NCBI GenBank assembly: GCA_035361955.1
Contig: DAOSDC010000014.1
Location: forward strand, 1-34,711
From: UBA6120 sp035361955
GTDB lineage: Bacteria > Bacillota_I > Bacilli_A > RFN20 > CAG-826
DNA length: 34,711 bases
Direction of reading: 5' to 3'
Under the pieces are notes generated by a model. The model worked only from the letters and a program-made list of their open reading frames with translations, was not told the DNA's origin and did not search any database. This document shows, in pieces, positions 17,007 through 24,710 of the stretch (position 1 is its first letter; each line of letters begins with the position of its first letter). The position numbers and the translations under genes were made by a program.

Positions 17007-18049
17007 CGAACTTTTACGATTTAACCTATGAAGCATTAAGCGACCAAATGGTCGCTTTAAATCAAAAAAAATACCGGGCGACGCAACTTTTCGATTGGGT
17101 CTATGGCCGTCGCATCACCAACATTGATGCGATGAGTGATGTTGCCAAGGCATTTCGCGACATCCTCAAACAGACTTACGAGTTTTCACTACCACCGATT
17201 CATGTGCGTCAAGACAGTGCCGACGGAACGATAAAGCTATTGTTGAAACTAACGGATGGTCATCTAATCGAAACCGTGCTCATGCGTTATAACTATGGAC
17301 AAGTCGTATGTGTCAGTTCCCAGGTCGGTTGCAACATGGGTTGTTCCTTTTGTGCTTCGGGCTTACTGAAGCGACAACGTAATCTTTCGACTTCAGAATT
17401 ACTCGGGCAAGTGCTGGCAGTCAACAACATCCTGATTGAAGAGGGCCAAGGAAAGCGCGTCACTCACGTCGTAATCATGGGAACGGGCGAACCGTTCGAT
17501 AATTATGATAACGTGATGTCGTTCATCCGCATCCTAAATCATCCCAAGGCATTGGCTATCGGGGCGCGACATTTGACGGTATCGACTTGTGGTATTCCCG
17601 AGCGTATCCGTCAATATGCCCGCGAAGGGCTTCAAATCAATTTGGCCATAAGTTTGCATGCCCCGAATCAACAACTGCGTTCGCAGTTAATGAAAATCAA
17701 TACCGCCTTTCCGCTTGATGAGCTAATGAGTGCGGTCCGTGAATATGTGGAAGTGGCTGGGCGCCGCGTCACTTTTGAATACATCATGATTGACGAAGTC
17801 AACGATTCACTCGAACACGCCGAACAATTAACACGTCTTATCAAAGGAATCTTGGCATACGTCAATCTAATTCCTTATAATGAAGTAATGGAAAACGGCT
17901 ATCGACGCAGCCGCGATCATCGCGTCAAAGCCTTCCTCGATTATCTGACCCGTAAAGGAGTGACGGCCACGATTCGCAAGGAGTTTGGCGCCGATATCGA
18001 CGCCGCTTGCGGTCAGCTACGTGCAAAACATCATGAAAAGACGCGGTAA
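17003..18049 (+). CDS. rlmN: 23S rRNA/tRNA adenine-C2 methyltransferase RlmN
   Basis: Radical-SAM enzyme making m2A2503 in 23S rRNA and m2A37 in some tRNAs. The 348-residue length is typical. The cluster motif CNMGCSFC (CxxxCxxC, about residues 110-117) is intact, as are GTGEPFDNYDNV, STCGIPERIR and the C-terminal DAACGQL (about residue 335) holding the second catalytic cysteine. The start overlaps the rsmB-like stop as ATGA, and the last 17 bases overlap prpC. The contrast with the degenerate gene just upstream is notable: this modification enzyme keeps every key residue. Confidence 0.95.
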   Translation: MTNFYDLTYEALSDQMVALNQKKYRATQLFDWVYGRRITNIDAMSDVAKAFRDILKQTYEFSLPPIHVRQDSADGTIKLLLKLTDGHLIETVLMRYNYGQVVCVSSQVGCNMGCSFCASGLLKRQRNLSTSELLGQVLAVNNILIEEGQGKRVTHVVIMGTGEPFDNYDNVMSFIRILNHPKALAIGARHLTVSTCGIPERIRQYAREGLQINLAISLHAPNQQLRSQLMKINTAFPLDELMSAVREYVEVAGRRVTFEYIMIDEVNDSLEHAEQLTRLIKGILAYVNLIPYNEVMENGYRRSRDHRVKAFLDYLTRKGVTATIRKEFGADIDAACGQLRAKHHEKTR

Positions 18050-18779
18050 TTTCGCCTCCAAATCCGACATCGGCAAAGTCCGAGAAACAAACGAAGACGT
18101 CGCCTTAGCGTTATGCAACAAGGGCGGTGACGTCCTTTTGGTCGTATGCGATGGTATGGGCGGACATTCCCGCGGCGATCTTGCCGCAAAAATTGCTGCC
18201 GATTATTTAGCGGATTCCTTTAAAGCTAAAAATTCTTTTTTCACGATGGGCACAGCCAGATTATGGCTCACATATCATATCAAACAGGCGAATCGACTTA
18301 TTTATGACGAAGCGCTTCGCAATCCAAAAGCCAAAGAAATGGGTACGACGCTGACGGTCGCTTTGCTAGTTGACAATCAAGTGGCCATCGCCAATATCGG
18401 CGATTCCCGCGCTTACGCGATTGGACAAGATGGACTAAAGCAACTTAGCGAAGACCAAACCTACGTCGATTTCTTGTTCCGCAGTGGCAAAATCAGCAAA
18501 GATCAAATGAAGACCCATCCTCAAAAGCACGTGCTGTTAAATGCTTTAGGTTTAAATCCGACGATTACCATTGACATGAAAATATTCGACTATAAAGGCG
18601 AACGGTTGCTCGTTTGCTCCGATGGGTTATATAACAACGTCAGCGATATCGAATTGTTGACGACACTACTCTCGGGAGACACGCCGATTCAAAAATGCGA
18701 TGCCCTGATTCGCATCGCCAACAGTAACGGTGGCACCGACAACATCGCCGTTTCCATTTGGGAACCGCAAAGCGCATGA
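18033..18779 (+). CDS. prpC: PP2C-family Ser/Thr protein phosphatase (PrpC/Stp)
   Basis: Metal-dependent phosphatase that reverses phosphorylation by the kinase encoded next. The 248 residues carry all PP2C motifs: GKVRETNED near the start, CDGMGGHSRGD (about 35-45), MGTTLTVAL, GDSRAYAI, CSDGLYNNVSD and GGTDNIAV near the end. The open frame extends upstream to 17985, but ATG 18033 (MKRRGNF) places the SDIGKVRETNED motif at the usual distance. It overlaps rlmN by 17 bases and prkC as ATGA, so the phosphatase and kinase are translationally coupled. Confidence 0.93.
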   Translation: MKRRGNFASKSDIGKVRETNEDVALALCNKGGDVLLVVCDGMGGHSRGDLAAKIAADYLADSFKAKNSFFTMGTARLWLTYHIKQANRLIYDEALRNPKAKEMGTTLTVALLVDNQVAIANIGDSRAYAIGQDGLKQLSEDQTYVDFLFRSGKISKDQMKTHPQKHVLLNALGLNPTITIDMKIFDYKGERLLVCSDGLYNNVSDIELLTTLLSGDTPIQKCDALIRIANSNGGTDNIAVSIWEPQSA

Positions 18780-19660
18780 AAGAAAACGATTTAATCGACG
18801 AGCGATATCGCATCATCAATGAGCTCGGCGAGGGTGGCTTCGCCAATGTCTATCAAGCCGAAGATATTATCACTCGGAAACTTTTAGCAGTTAAAATCAT
18901 CAAAGATGAAGTGCTGAAAAACGAATTGACGCTTGCGCGGTTTGAGCGCGAAGCACGCGCCTGCGCGAGTTTGAACCATCCTAACATCGTTCGTGTCATC
19001 AATATCGGCACCCATCACAATCGACCATACATGGCCAATGAACTAATCAAGGGTAAAACCTTGAAGGACGAACTCGACATTCGCGGCAAATTCACGTTTA
19101 AGGAAGCCGTCGATATCATGTACCAGTTATGCGAAGCCGTGGCTTTTGCCCATTCGCATTTGGTCGTTCACCGCGACATCAAACCAAATAACGTGTATTT
19201 GACGCCCGATGGGACGATTAAACTTGGTGATTTCGGCATTGCCCATTTCGAAAATTCAACGCGTGTCACCAAAAGCGAAGTTATCGTCGGTTCGGTTCAT
19301 TACATGGCTCCCGAAGTGTCTCAAGGTAAAACACCGACGTTTCAAAGTGATGTTTATGCACTGGGAATTACTTTTTTCGAACTAATTACCGGCAAAGTTC
19401 CATTTGACGGTGCTAATCCGATTGCCGTGGCCATGATGCATATCAAAGAACGGTTTCCTAGTCCCCGGAAAGTACTTCCAACAGTTCCAAATGCATTGGA
19501 CAAAATCATATTGACCGCTGTCAGAAAAAATCCCTTGGATCGCTATCGTTCGGTCATCGAAATGCAAAAAGCGCTTAAAGTCGTGATCGACAATCCGAAA
19601 TTGATTACACCCCGCCAATCGTTTTTCGCTCGTTTCTTTGGTTTTAAAATGGACGAATGA
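18776..19660 (+). CDS. prkC: PrkC-type Ser/Thr protein kinase, cytoplasmic domain only
   Basis: Hanks-type kinase in the prkC position. The catalytic domain is complete: GEGGFANVY (18-26), Lys40 in AVKII, HRDIKPNNV (about 133-141), DFGIA (about 152) and the APE motif. It stops at 294 residues, about 25 residues past the kinase domain, without a transmembrane helix. Bacillus PrkC is about 650 residues with a membrane anchor and extracellular PASTA repeats that bind muropeptides. That sensor half is absent, and the next gene begins at the stop, so it is a native end rather than a frameshift. The signal it reads is unknown. Reduced or absent peptidoglycan would fit. ATG 18776 overlaps the prpC stop. 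Confidence 0.92.
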   Translation: MKENDLIDERYRIINELGEGGFANVYQAEDIITRKLLAVKIIKDEVLKNELTLARFEREARACASLNHPNIVRVINIGTHHNRPYMANELIKGKTLKDELDIRGKFTFKEAVDIMYQLCEAVAFAHSHLVVHRDIKPNNVYLTPDGTIKLGDFGIAHFENSTRVTKSEVIVGSVHYMAPEVSQGKTPTFQSDVYALGITFFELITGKVPFDGANPIAVAMMHIKERFPSPRKVLPTVPNALDKIILTAVRKNPLDRYRSVIEMQKALKVVIDNPKLITPRQSFFARFFGFKMDE

Positions 19661-20514
19661 TGCACGGAATCGTCGTCACCAAATCATTTAACAATTTTGT
19701 CATTTTGTCGAGTGGCCGCACCTATACGTGCCAGATGCCCAAGACATTGCGCCGCGAGGTGATTCCTTGGCCTGGCGATTTTGTTTTGTTTGACCACAAT
19801 CGGCTTATGATTGAAGAAGTCGCGCCAAGAAAGTCACTTCTTGCCCGACCCCGGATTGCCAATTTGGAACAGCTTTTTGTCGTCATGAGCGTCAAGGAAC
19901 CTGAATTCTCATGGCCGCTTGTTTATCGTTATCTAAGTTATGCCATCTATCACGAGGTCAAGCCACTGCTCGTGATTTCCAAAACCGATCGTCTTTCCGA
20001 TCAAATCGAAACGACACTTTTAAAGCATCTTGAATATTTGACACTACCGGTTTTGTACTTTTCGAAATCAAAACTAATCGGTATTGATCAAATCAAACAG
20101 CATCTTCCCAATCGCATATCTGCTTTTGCGGGACAAACCGGAGTTGGGAAATCGACAATCATCAACGCGATATCGCCCGACTATCGTCAGACGATTGGTT
20201 CCTACTCACACGCGCTCGGTCGCGGGCGCCATGAGACCAAAAGCGTGACGCTATTCCCGTTTCAAGACGGATATATCGCCGATACACCAGGATTTTCATC
20301 GCTTGAGCTTGATTTCGGGCAAGATATGCTGGCGCAGTCGTTCCCAGGTTTCCAAAAAGTTGCCCTGACATGTAAATTTCCTAATTGCTTACACCAATCT
20401 GAAGCCGGTTGCGCCATCACTTCATTAGTTAAAAATGGTAAAATACCTAAAGAGGCTTATGATATTTATTTAGAAATGCTAGCCCAATTACCGTTCCGAA
20501 AGGACCTATTCTAA
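19657..20514 (+). CDS. rsgA: Ribosome small-subunit GTPase RsgA
   Basis: Circularly permuted GTPase acting late in 30S maturation. The 285 residues run: an OB-fold, the G4 motif (here SKTD instead of NKxD), G1 GQTGVGKST (about 159-167), G2 GRGRHETKSV, G3 DTPGF (about 208), then a zinc site C-x4-C-x-H-x5-C in CKFPNCLHQSEAGC. The G4-G1-G2-G3 order is diagnostic. The start overlaps the prkC stop (ATGATG); either ATG could be used. rpe follows without a gap. The position matches Bacillus (prkC-rsgA-rpe). Confidence 0.94.
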   Translation: MMHGIVVTKSFNNFVILSSGRTYTCQMPKTLRREVIPWPGDFVLFDHNRLMIEEVAPRKSLLARPRIANLEQLFVVMSVKEPEFSWPLVYRYLSYAIYHEVKPLLVISKTDRLSDQIETTLLKHLEYLTLPVLYFSKSKLIGIDQIKQHLPNRISAFAGQTGVGKSTIINAISPDYRQTIGSYSHALGRGRHETKSVTLFPFQDGYIADTPGFSSLELDFGQDMLAQSFPGFQKVALTCKFPNCLHQSEAGCAITSLVKNGKIPKEAYDIYLEMLAQLPFRKDLF

Positions 20515-21180
20515 ATGCGAATCCCAAAAATCGCTCCTTCAATCTTGGCCGCCGATTTCTCTTGTTTGGGTGCCGAAATTCGTCGCATCAGTGAAGCTGG
20601 CGCCGATTACCTTCACTTTGACGTGATGGACGGACATTTCGTCGACAACATTTCGTTTGGTCTACCAGTGCTCGAATCGATTGCGGCGACCCACCATTTG
20701 ATCAATGACGTGCACATCATGGTCGATGATCCAATCAAGTACGCGCCACGATTCGTCAAAGCCGGCGCTCACATCGTGACATTCCATTATGAAGCATGTA
20801 AAGACGAAGCTGAAATCCGCCAAGTGATTGCCTCGATCATCGGCATGGGCGGAAAGCCTGGCATGAGCGTTCGTCCTAATACGCCGATTGAGGTACTTGA
20901 ACCATATTTACCCGATTTGCATTTAGTCCTCGTCATGAGCGTTGAGCCTGGATTTGGAGGACAATCGTTTGACGAAGCGGCCCTCACTCGCATTCAGTAT
21001 TTACGACAACGCATTGACCAAAAAGAATTGGTGACTCTTATCGAAGTAGACGGAGGCATCAATGCCACGACGGGACCACGCTGCCTTGCCGCGGGTGCCG
21101 ACATTCTTGTCGCCGGCTCGTATTTGTTCGGGCATGATGATTTGCCAAGACGCTTTCAAGCGCTTATCGGTGAAAAATGA
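20515..21180 (+). CDS. rpe: Ribulose-phosphate 3-epimerase
   Basis: Interconverts ribulose-5-phosphate and xylulose-5-phosphate in the pentose phosphate pathway. A 221-residue TIM barrel with family motifs: PSILAADFSCLG at the N-terminus, HFDVMDGHFV, DVHIMVDDP, SVEPGFGGQSF, EVDGGIN and VAGSYLF. Metal-binding histidines and aspartates are all present. The ATG follows the rsgA stop directly. AAAGGA about 11 bases upstream is a loose ribosome site. Its stop overlaps the following membrane protein start as ATGA. Confidence 0.95.
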   Translation: MRIPKIAPSILAADFSCLGAEIRRISEAGADYLHFDVMDGHFVDNISFGLPVLESIAATHHLINDVHIMVDDPIKYAPRFVKAGAHIVTFHYEACKDEAEIRQVIASIIGMGGKPGMSVRPNTPIEVLEPYLPDLHLVLVMSVEPGFGGQSFDEAALTRIQYLRQRIDQKELVTLIEVDGGINATTGPRCLAAGADILVAGSYLFGHDDLPRRFQALIGEK

Positions 21181-21830
21181 ATCCTCCAGTAATGATTGTC
21201 GCATTGTTGGCCACGATTGTTTTTGGGGCCACCTTAATCGGATTAGGTTTGGTTTATTATTTAAAAAATACCGGTGTCAAGTATTCGTTTTTGAACCGCT
21301 TCATGTTTGAGATAATGCTTGCCTTGACTAGCAATCAAAGACGCCTGATTCAAATTCCGATGGCCCTTTTTTTTACCGCGTTGGCAACGTTTTTCGCCGC
21401 GTCTTTTTTAATGCCAGGCATCGTGATGACTTACTTGATTTTTGCCGCGGCCGTATTATCAAGCGGCGTTTACGCGTTTTTGTTTTTCGTTAAGACGACC
21501 GTCGTCGATCGCCATGTGCTGGTCGCCTCGCTTGGGATGATGTTAACGCTGCTTCTATCGCTGCTTGTCGGCTATTATTCGTTTTCGACGCCGTTTAACG
21601 ATACATTTAATGAAGTTTTAAAAATCGGGAGCATTACCATCGCCATGTGGCAACTATTGATAATGATCAATCCTCGCTTAAAAAATTGGGGGCAACTCAG
21701 TGAAGTAAAAAACGGAAGCGCCGTTAGATACTCCCGTCCTAAAGTGTTCGTATTGCCGTTGTCGGAATGGCTTAGTCTCTTAAATCTAATCTTATTGCAA
21801 ATCATCGTGGTCATCTCGGTGATTATATAG
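21177..21830 (+). CDS. Polytopic membrane protein, unknown function
   Basis: A 217-residue hydrophobic protein with about six membrane helices: one near residues 5-27, two between 55 and 105, one near 115-137, a weaker one near 150-160 and one at the C-terminus. There is no signal peptide or recognisable domain. It is the last gene of the gmk-to-rpe run, in the slot where Bacillus has thiN, to which it bears no resemblance. The frame ends 3 bases before a hairpin terminator shared with the convergent rpmB. Confidence 0.75.
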   Translation: MNPPVMIVALLATIVFGATLIGLGLVYYLKNTGVKYSFLNRFMFEIMLALTSNQRRLIQIPMALFFTALATFFAASFLMPGIVMTYLIFAAAVLSSGVYAFLFFVKTTVVDRHVLVASLGMMLTLLLSLLVGYYSFSTPFNDTFNEVLKIGSITIAMWQLLIMINPRLKNWGQLSEVKNGSAVRYSRPKVFVLPLSEWLSLLNLILLQIIVVISVII

Positions 21831-21832
21831 AA

Positions 21833-21859
21833 AAAAAGTTGTCGCTGAGACAACTTTTT
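21833..21859. terminator. Bidirectional intrinsic terminator
   Basis: GTTGTC (21838-21843), a 5-base loop and GACAAC (21849-21854), flanked by A5 on the left and T5 on the right, so a U-tract follows the stem on either strand. It ends the gmk-to-rpe run and the rpmB transcript. The right edge overlaps the rpmB stop codon. Confidence 0.85.
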
Positions 21860-22046
21860 ATTTGCTAGCTTTGCTAAGGCTGCGATGAGCGCGCGTCGAC
21901 ATGCGCACGGTCACCAGTTTGCCATCGACCATCATTTTGTACGGTTGCAAATTGACATTCCATTTACGGCGCGTCGCGCGTAAACTATGGGAGCGGTTGT
22001 TGCCGCTGATTGGGCCTTTGCCACTAGCCGGACATGTACGGGACAT
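21858..22046 (-). CDS. rpmB: 50S ribosomal protein L28
   Basis: A 62-residue basic ribosomal protein. It matches L28 in order: SGKGPISGNNRSHS, then TRRKWNVNLQ, then VDGKLVTVRMSTRAHRS. It has one cysteine (Cys5), so the zinc-binding CxxC pairs of some L28 forms are absent. GAGGTGAT (complement of 22052-22059) is a near-consensus ribosome site 5 bases before the ATG. rpmB is also near rpe in Bacillus and points the opposite way there as here. It has its own promoter and shares a terminator with the membrane protein gene. Confidence 0.93.
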   Translation of the reverse strand: MSRTCPASGKGPISGNNRSHSLRATRRKWNVNLQPYKMMVDGKLVTVRMSTRAHRSLSKASK

Positions 22047-22075
22047 ACGTCATCACCTCTTTTTCATGCTTATTG

Positions 22076-22104
22076 ATATTACCATCAAATGATGGTTCGT
22101 GCAA
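22076..22104 (-). promoter_or_regulatory. rpmB promoter with dyad in the spacer
   Basis: The minus strand has TTGCAC (22104-22099), a 17-base spacer and TAATAT (22081-22076), with a TG extension of the -10. A perfect inverted repeat, ACCATCA-2-TGATGGT (22081-22096), fills the spacer almost exactly and could be an operator. Confidence 0.6.
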
Positions 22105-22112
22105 CGATTTTG

Positions 22113-22550
22113 TTAAAGTTTGATATGCGGATAACGGTTTGAAAAATCTTGCGACGATAACAAGTCAGCATGTTGCTTCGCTAAATCGAAAATTTTACCG
22201 TCGTGGTCGAACATCAAATAGTAGACATGTTCCGATTTCGTGACAAAACGCATTGTTTTATGTCTCGCGCTGTAAGGTTCATCGATATAGATAATGTCCT
22301 TGTAAGCATACATATAGTCCTTATTGAACCGATGGTGAACGATACCATGTTTTTCGATCACGTAATAATTCGTCTTGACTCCAATCAGGGCATAAATGGC
22401 TGTCGTCAGCATCCATGCTCCCAGGATGATGTAGTGAGCGGGAGTCGGTGGAAAGGTAAAACCGGGGATCATGTAGAAGAACACCGATAACACAAGCCCA
22501 AATGCAAGATAGAGGCGAATCGTCCGCCAAGCAGGAATCTTTAATTTCAT
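22113..22550 (-). CDS. Small two-helix membrane protein with possible PH-like domain
   Basis: A 145-residue protein of unknown function. Two membrane helices (about residues 10-30 and 38-58) are followed by an 85-residue cytoplasmic beta-rich domain beginning YYVIEKHGIV. This layout resembles bacterial PH-like membrane proteins; the assignment is tentative. It is divergent from jetA across a 109-base region, but nothing shows that it belongs to the JetABC system. It lacks a ribosome site: an extended -10 predicts a transcript starting 1 base before the ATG. Confidence 0.75.
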   Translation of the reverse strand: MKLKIPAWRTIRLYLAFGLVLSVFFYMIPGFTFPPTPAHYIILGAWMLTTAIYALIGVKTNYYVIEKHGIVHHRFNKDYMYAYKDIIYIDEPYSARHKTMRFVTKSEHVYYLMFDHDGKIFDLAKQHADLLSSQDFSNRYPHIKL

Positions 22551-22557
22551 GTTAATG

Positions 22558-22566
22558 ATTATAACA
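22558..22566 (-). promoter_or_regulatory. Extended -10 promoter, predicted near-leaderless mRNA
   Basis: The minus strand reads TGtTATAAT (22566-22558). The predicted +1 is 22551, one base before the start codon of the small membrane protein. Confidence 0.55.
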
Positions 22567-22601
22567 TGACGTCGCCATCGCTATAATAAACAAAAACGAT
22601 G

Positions 22602-22621
22602 CATATAAATTTATTTATATG
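22602..22621. promoter_or_regulatory. 20-base dyad upstream of jetA, candidate operator
   Basis: CATATAAAT, TT, ATTTATATG: a perfect inverted repeat with 9-base arms and a 2-base centre. It ends inside the predicted extended -10 of jetA. It is nearly all A/T and has no U-tract, so a protein-binding site is more likely than a terminator. Confidence 0.4.
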
Positions 22622-22628
22622 ATAAAAT
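22620..22628 (+). promoter_or_regulatory. Candidate jetABC promoter
   Basis: TGaTAAAAT, an extended -10 about 32 bases before jetA, with predicted +1 near 22635. An upstream TATAAT (22582-22587) is an alternative. No convincing -35 is seen for either. Confidence 0.4.
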
Positions 22629-22659
22629 TATTTGTATTAACGACGAAGGAGGAGCGAAC

Positions 22660-24078
22660 ATGAATTTGTTTTCCAGCGTGCCTGAAAACTTTTTTTCAAT
22701 TTTAGCTAGCAAAAACAAAGACATATACGCGCTTGCCCTCGATGTTTTGTATCAAAGTTTACAATCCGATGAAATGACGATTCGAAAAGACGATTATATC
22801 CGGACGCTCCGCGATTCGGCCGCCGAACTCGTTTTGCGGTTTGATTATGAGGGCGAAGACGACGATGTCGATACTTTCGTATCGGCGTCACTGCCATCGA
22901 AAGCGGCGTTTATTTGCCGCCGATTGGAAGAGACTGGTTGGATCGACATCGAAATTGACCCGGAAACGTTTGAAGAACAAATCGCACTGCCGAGTTACGC
23001 GATTCAATTTTTGACATTAATCCACGAAATCGTCAGCGATTCCGAGAGTCAATACACCAGTTTGGTACACGCCACTTATAGTGAATTGAAACTCGAAGAC
23101 GAAGAACGCGACGAATTCATGTATGCGACATTACTACGCGTGTATGAAAATACGAGGAAGTTGCGAACCGAACTAGTGACGCTTGGTCACTCGATTAGAA
23201 TTTATCAACATCGGCTCGGTCAGGTGTTTTCCACCAACAAGGTGCTATCCGATTATTTTGATGACTACAAATCACGCGTTTCCGATCGACTCTATCACCC
23301 GTTAAAAACATTCGACTCCGTCGCTAAGTTCAAGCGCCATATCACCAATATCTTGCAATATTGGCTTCGCGATGACGACATTCGCAAACAACTCGTGCAA
23401 CAATCGCTCATTTATTCACGTCAAAAAGACAGACGTGAAGCAGAGGCCGACGTCATCGAAAAAATTAACTATATTACCGACATGTACGAACAGCTTAATC
23501 GCATGGTTGATGAAATCGATGTCAAACATAGCGAATATACCAAAGCCTCGGCGACTAAAATTTTATATTTGAACAACACCGATAAAACGATTAAGGGCCA
23601 CCTTGAAACGATTTTTAAGCATTACGGTGAAGCAGCGCTTACCGGTGAAGGCGTCTCCGCGATTTTAAATGGTATGGCAAACAGCATCAGCTTGTTTGAG
23701 GCCGGCTACATCAATCCCGATTCGTTGACATTGCCAATCGTGCGCCGTTACCGCGAAGAGGGCGAACCGCTGCCAATCGTCGATTTTGAAGACGTGTCAC
23801 GCATGCTTATGCAAGGATTCCTTGACGAAACTCGCAACCATTTTTCTGATGCCCGTATAGCTTCATTCATGAAAATGGCTTTTGGCGACAAAGACCAATT
23901 ACATATCGGTGATATCCCCTTGCCGGATTACGATGCGTTTATCTTGTTGATTCTGGCAACGGTTCACAAAGACGATCGCCAATCGTTTTATGATATTCAG
24001 ACCAGCGGGGGCAAACTCGTCTCCGGACCTTATTTATTACCAGATATCACCTTTATTAGAAGGGGGACACCATCTTAA
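22660..24078 (+). CDS. jetA: JetA/MksF-like kleisin subunit of a Wadjet-type SMC complex
   Basis: The 472-residue protein resembles the JetA family of Wadjet systems (DUF5716, MksF-like kleisin). The opening, with FSSVPENFFSILASKNKDIYALAL, and the later LEETGWIDIEID and ALPSYAIQFL segments are characteristic. The N-terminal part should be winged-helix, and the middle (about residues 200-320) is helical and charged. Kleisins bridge the SMC heads and carry no catalytic site. AAGGAGGAG at 22646-22654 is the strongest ribosome site in the window and fixes the start. Its stop overlaps jetB by one base (TAATG). A dyad and extended -10 lie upstream. Confidence 0.82.
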   Translation: MNLFSSVPENFFSILASKNKDIYALALDVLYQSLQSDEMTIRKDDYIRTLRDSAAELVLRFDYEGEDDDVDTFVSASLPSKAAFICRRLEETGWIDIEIDPETFEEQIALPSYAIQFLTLIHEIVSDSESQYTSLVHATYSELKLEDEERDEFMYATLLRVYENTRKLRTELVTLGHSIRIYQHRLGQVFSTNKVLSDYFDDYKSRVSDRLYHPLKTFDSVAKFKRHITNILQYWLRDDDIRKQLVQQSLIYSRQKDRREAEADVIEKINYITDMYEQLNRMVDEIDVKHSEYTKASATKILYLNNTDKTIKGHLETIFKHYGEAALTGEGVSAILNGMANSISLFEAGYINPDSLTLPIVRRYREEGEPLPIVDFEDVSRMLMQGFLDETRNHFSDARIASFMKMAFGDKDQLHIGDIPLPDYDAFILLILATVHKDDRQSFYDIQTSGGKLVSGPYLLPDITFIRRGTPS

Positions 24079-24710
24079 TGTTTGAATCACAATACCAACT
24101 TTTGGCCGGGGCCGACCAAACCGAGTTCGCGCGGGTTGTCAATGTCTTACTTTTGAAATCGTTTGTAGTGCGCGATATGTTCGATACACGAGAACGAACC
24201 ATGAAAATCAACCCCGATTATCGCTTTCTCGAACGGTTTTACGAATTAGTGTCCGATTATTTGAAATTCTCGGGTTGGACGCTTGATAAAGACGTATTAA
24301 ACGGTGTTTTCTCACTATCAAACAGTTATGAATCCAATCGTTTGCGACTCGATCGGGAAACGAGTTTGCTTCTGTTCACGCTACGACTCATCTATGAAAA
24401 CGAGAAGAATCAAAGCAATCAAACGGGCGAGTCGATTTACGTGACGACACCATCGCTTATTAAAATGATGCTCGATTATGGCATCACGTTAAGCGGCAAG
24501 AAACTAAGCGGCCGTTTGCTCGGTCGCGGCTTACGATTTTTGGCAACCCATAATGTCATCGCCAAAGTCAGCGGTTCCTACGATGAAGGAAATGTAAGTT
24601 TTTATATCTTGCCATCGATCATCTACGCGGTCGACAACCAAAAGATCGTTGCCATGGCCGAAGCGCTTGAACAGCTAAAAATGACGGAAGGCGGCGACAA
24701 CGACTTATGA
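24078..24710 (+). CDS. jetB: JetB/MksE-like subunit (DUF4194-like)
   Basis: A 210-residue protein in the JetB position between the kleisin and SMC genes. The pattern fits DUF4194/MksE winged-helix proteins: a helical N-terminus (FARVVNVLLLKSF), a NPDYRFLERFYELVSDYL segment, a LLLFTLRLIYE helix and a C-terminal wing. In the family this subunit binds the kleisin and helps the complex engage DNA. Recognition rests more on context than on strong motifs. It overlaps jetA by one base and jetC as ATGA, so the three proteins are probably made in fixed proportions. Confidence 0.75.
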   Translation: MFESQYQLLAGADQTEFARVVNVLLLKSFVVRDMFDTRERTMKINPDYRFLERFYELVSDYLKFSGWTLDKDVLNGVFSLSNSYESNRLRLDRETSLLLFTLRLIYENEKNQSNQTGESIYVTTPSLIKMMLDYGITLSGKKLSGRLLGRGLRFLATHNVIAKVSGSYDEGNVSFYILPSIIYAVDNQKIVAMAEALEQLKMTEGGDNDL

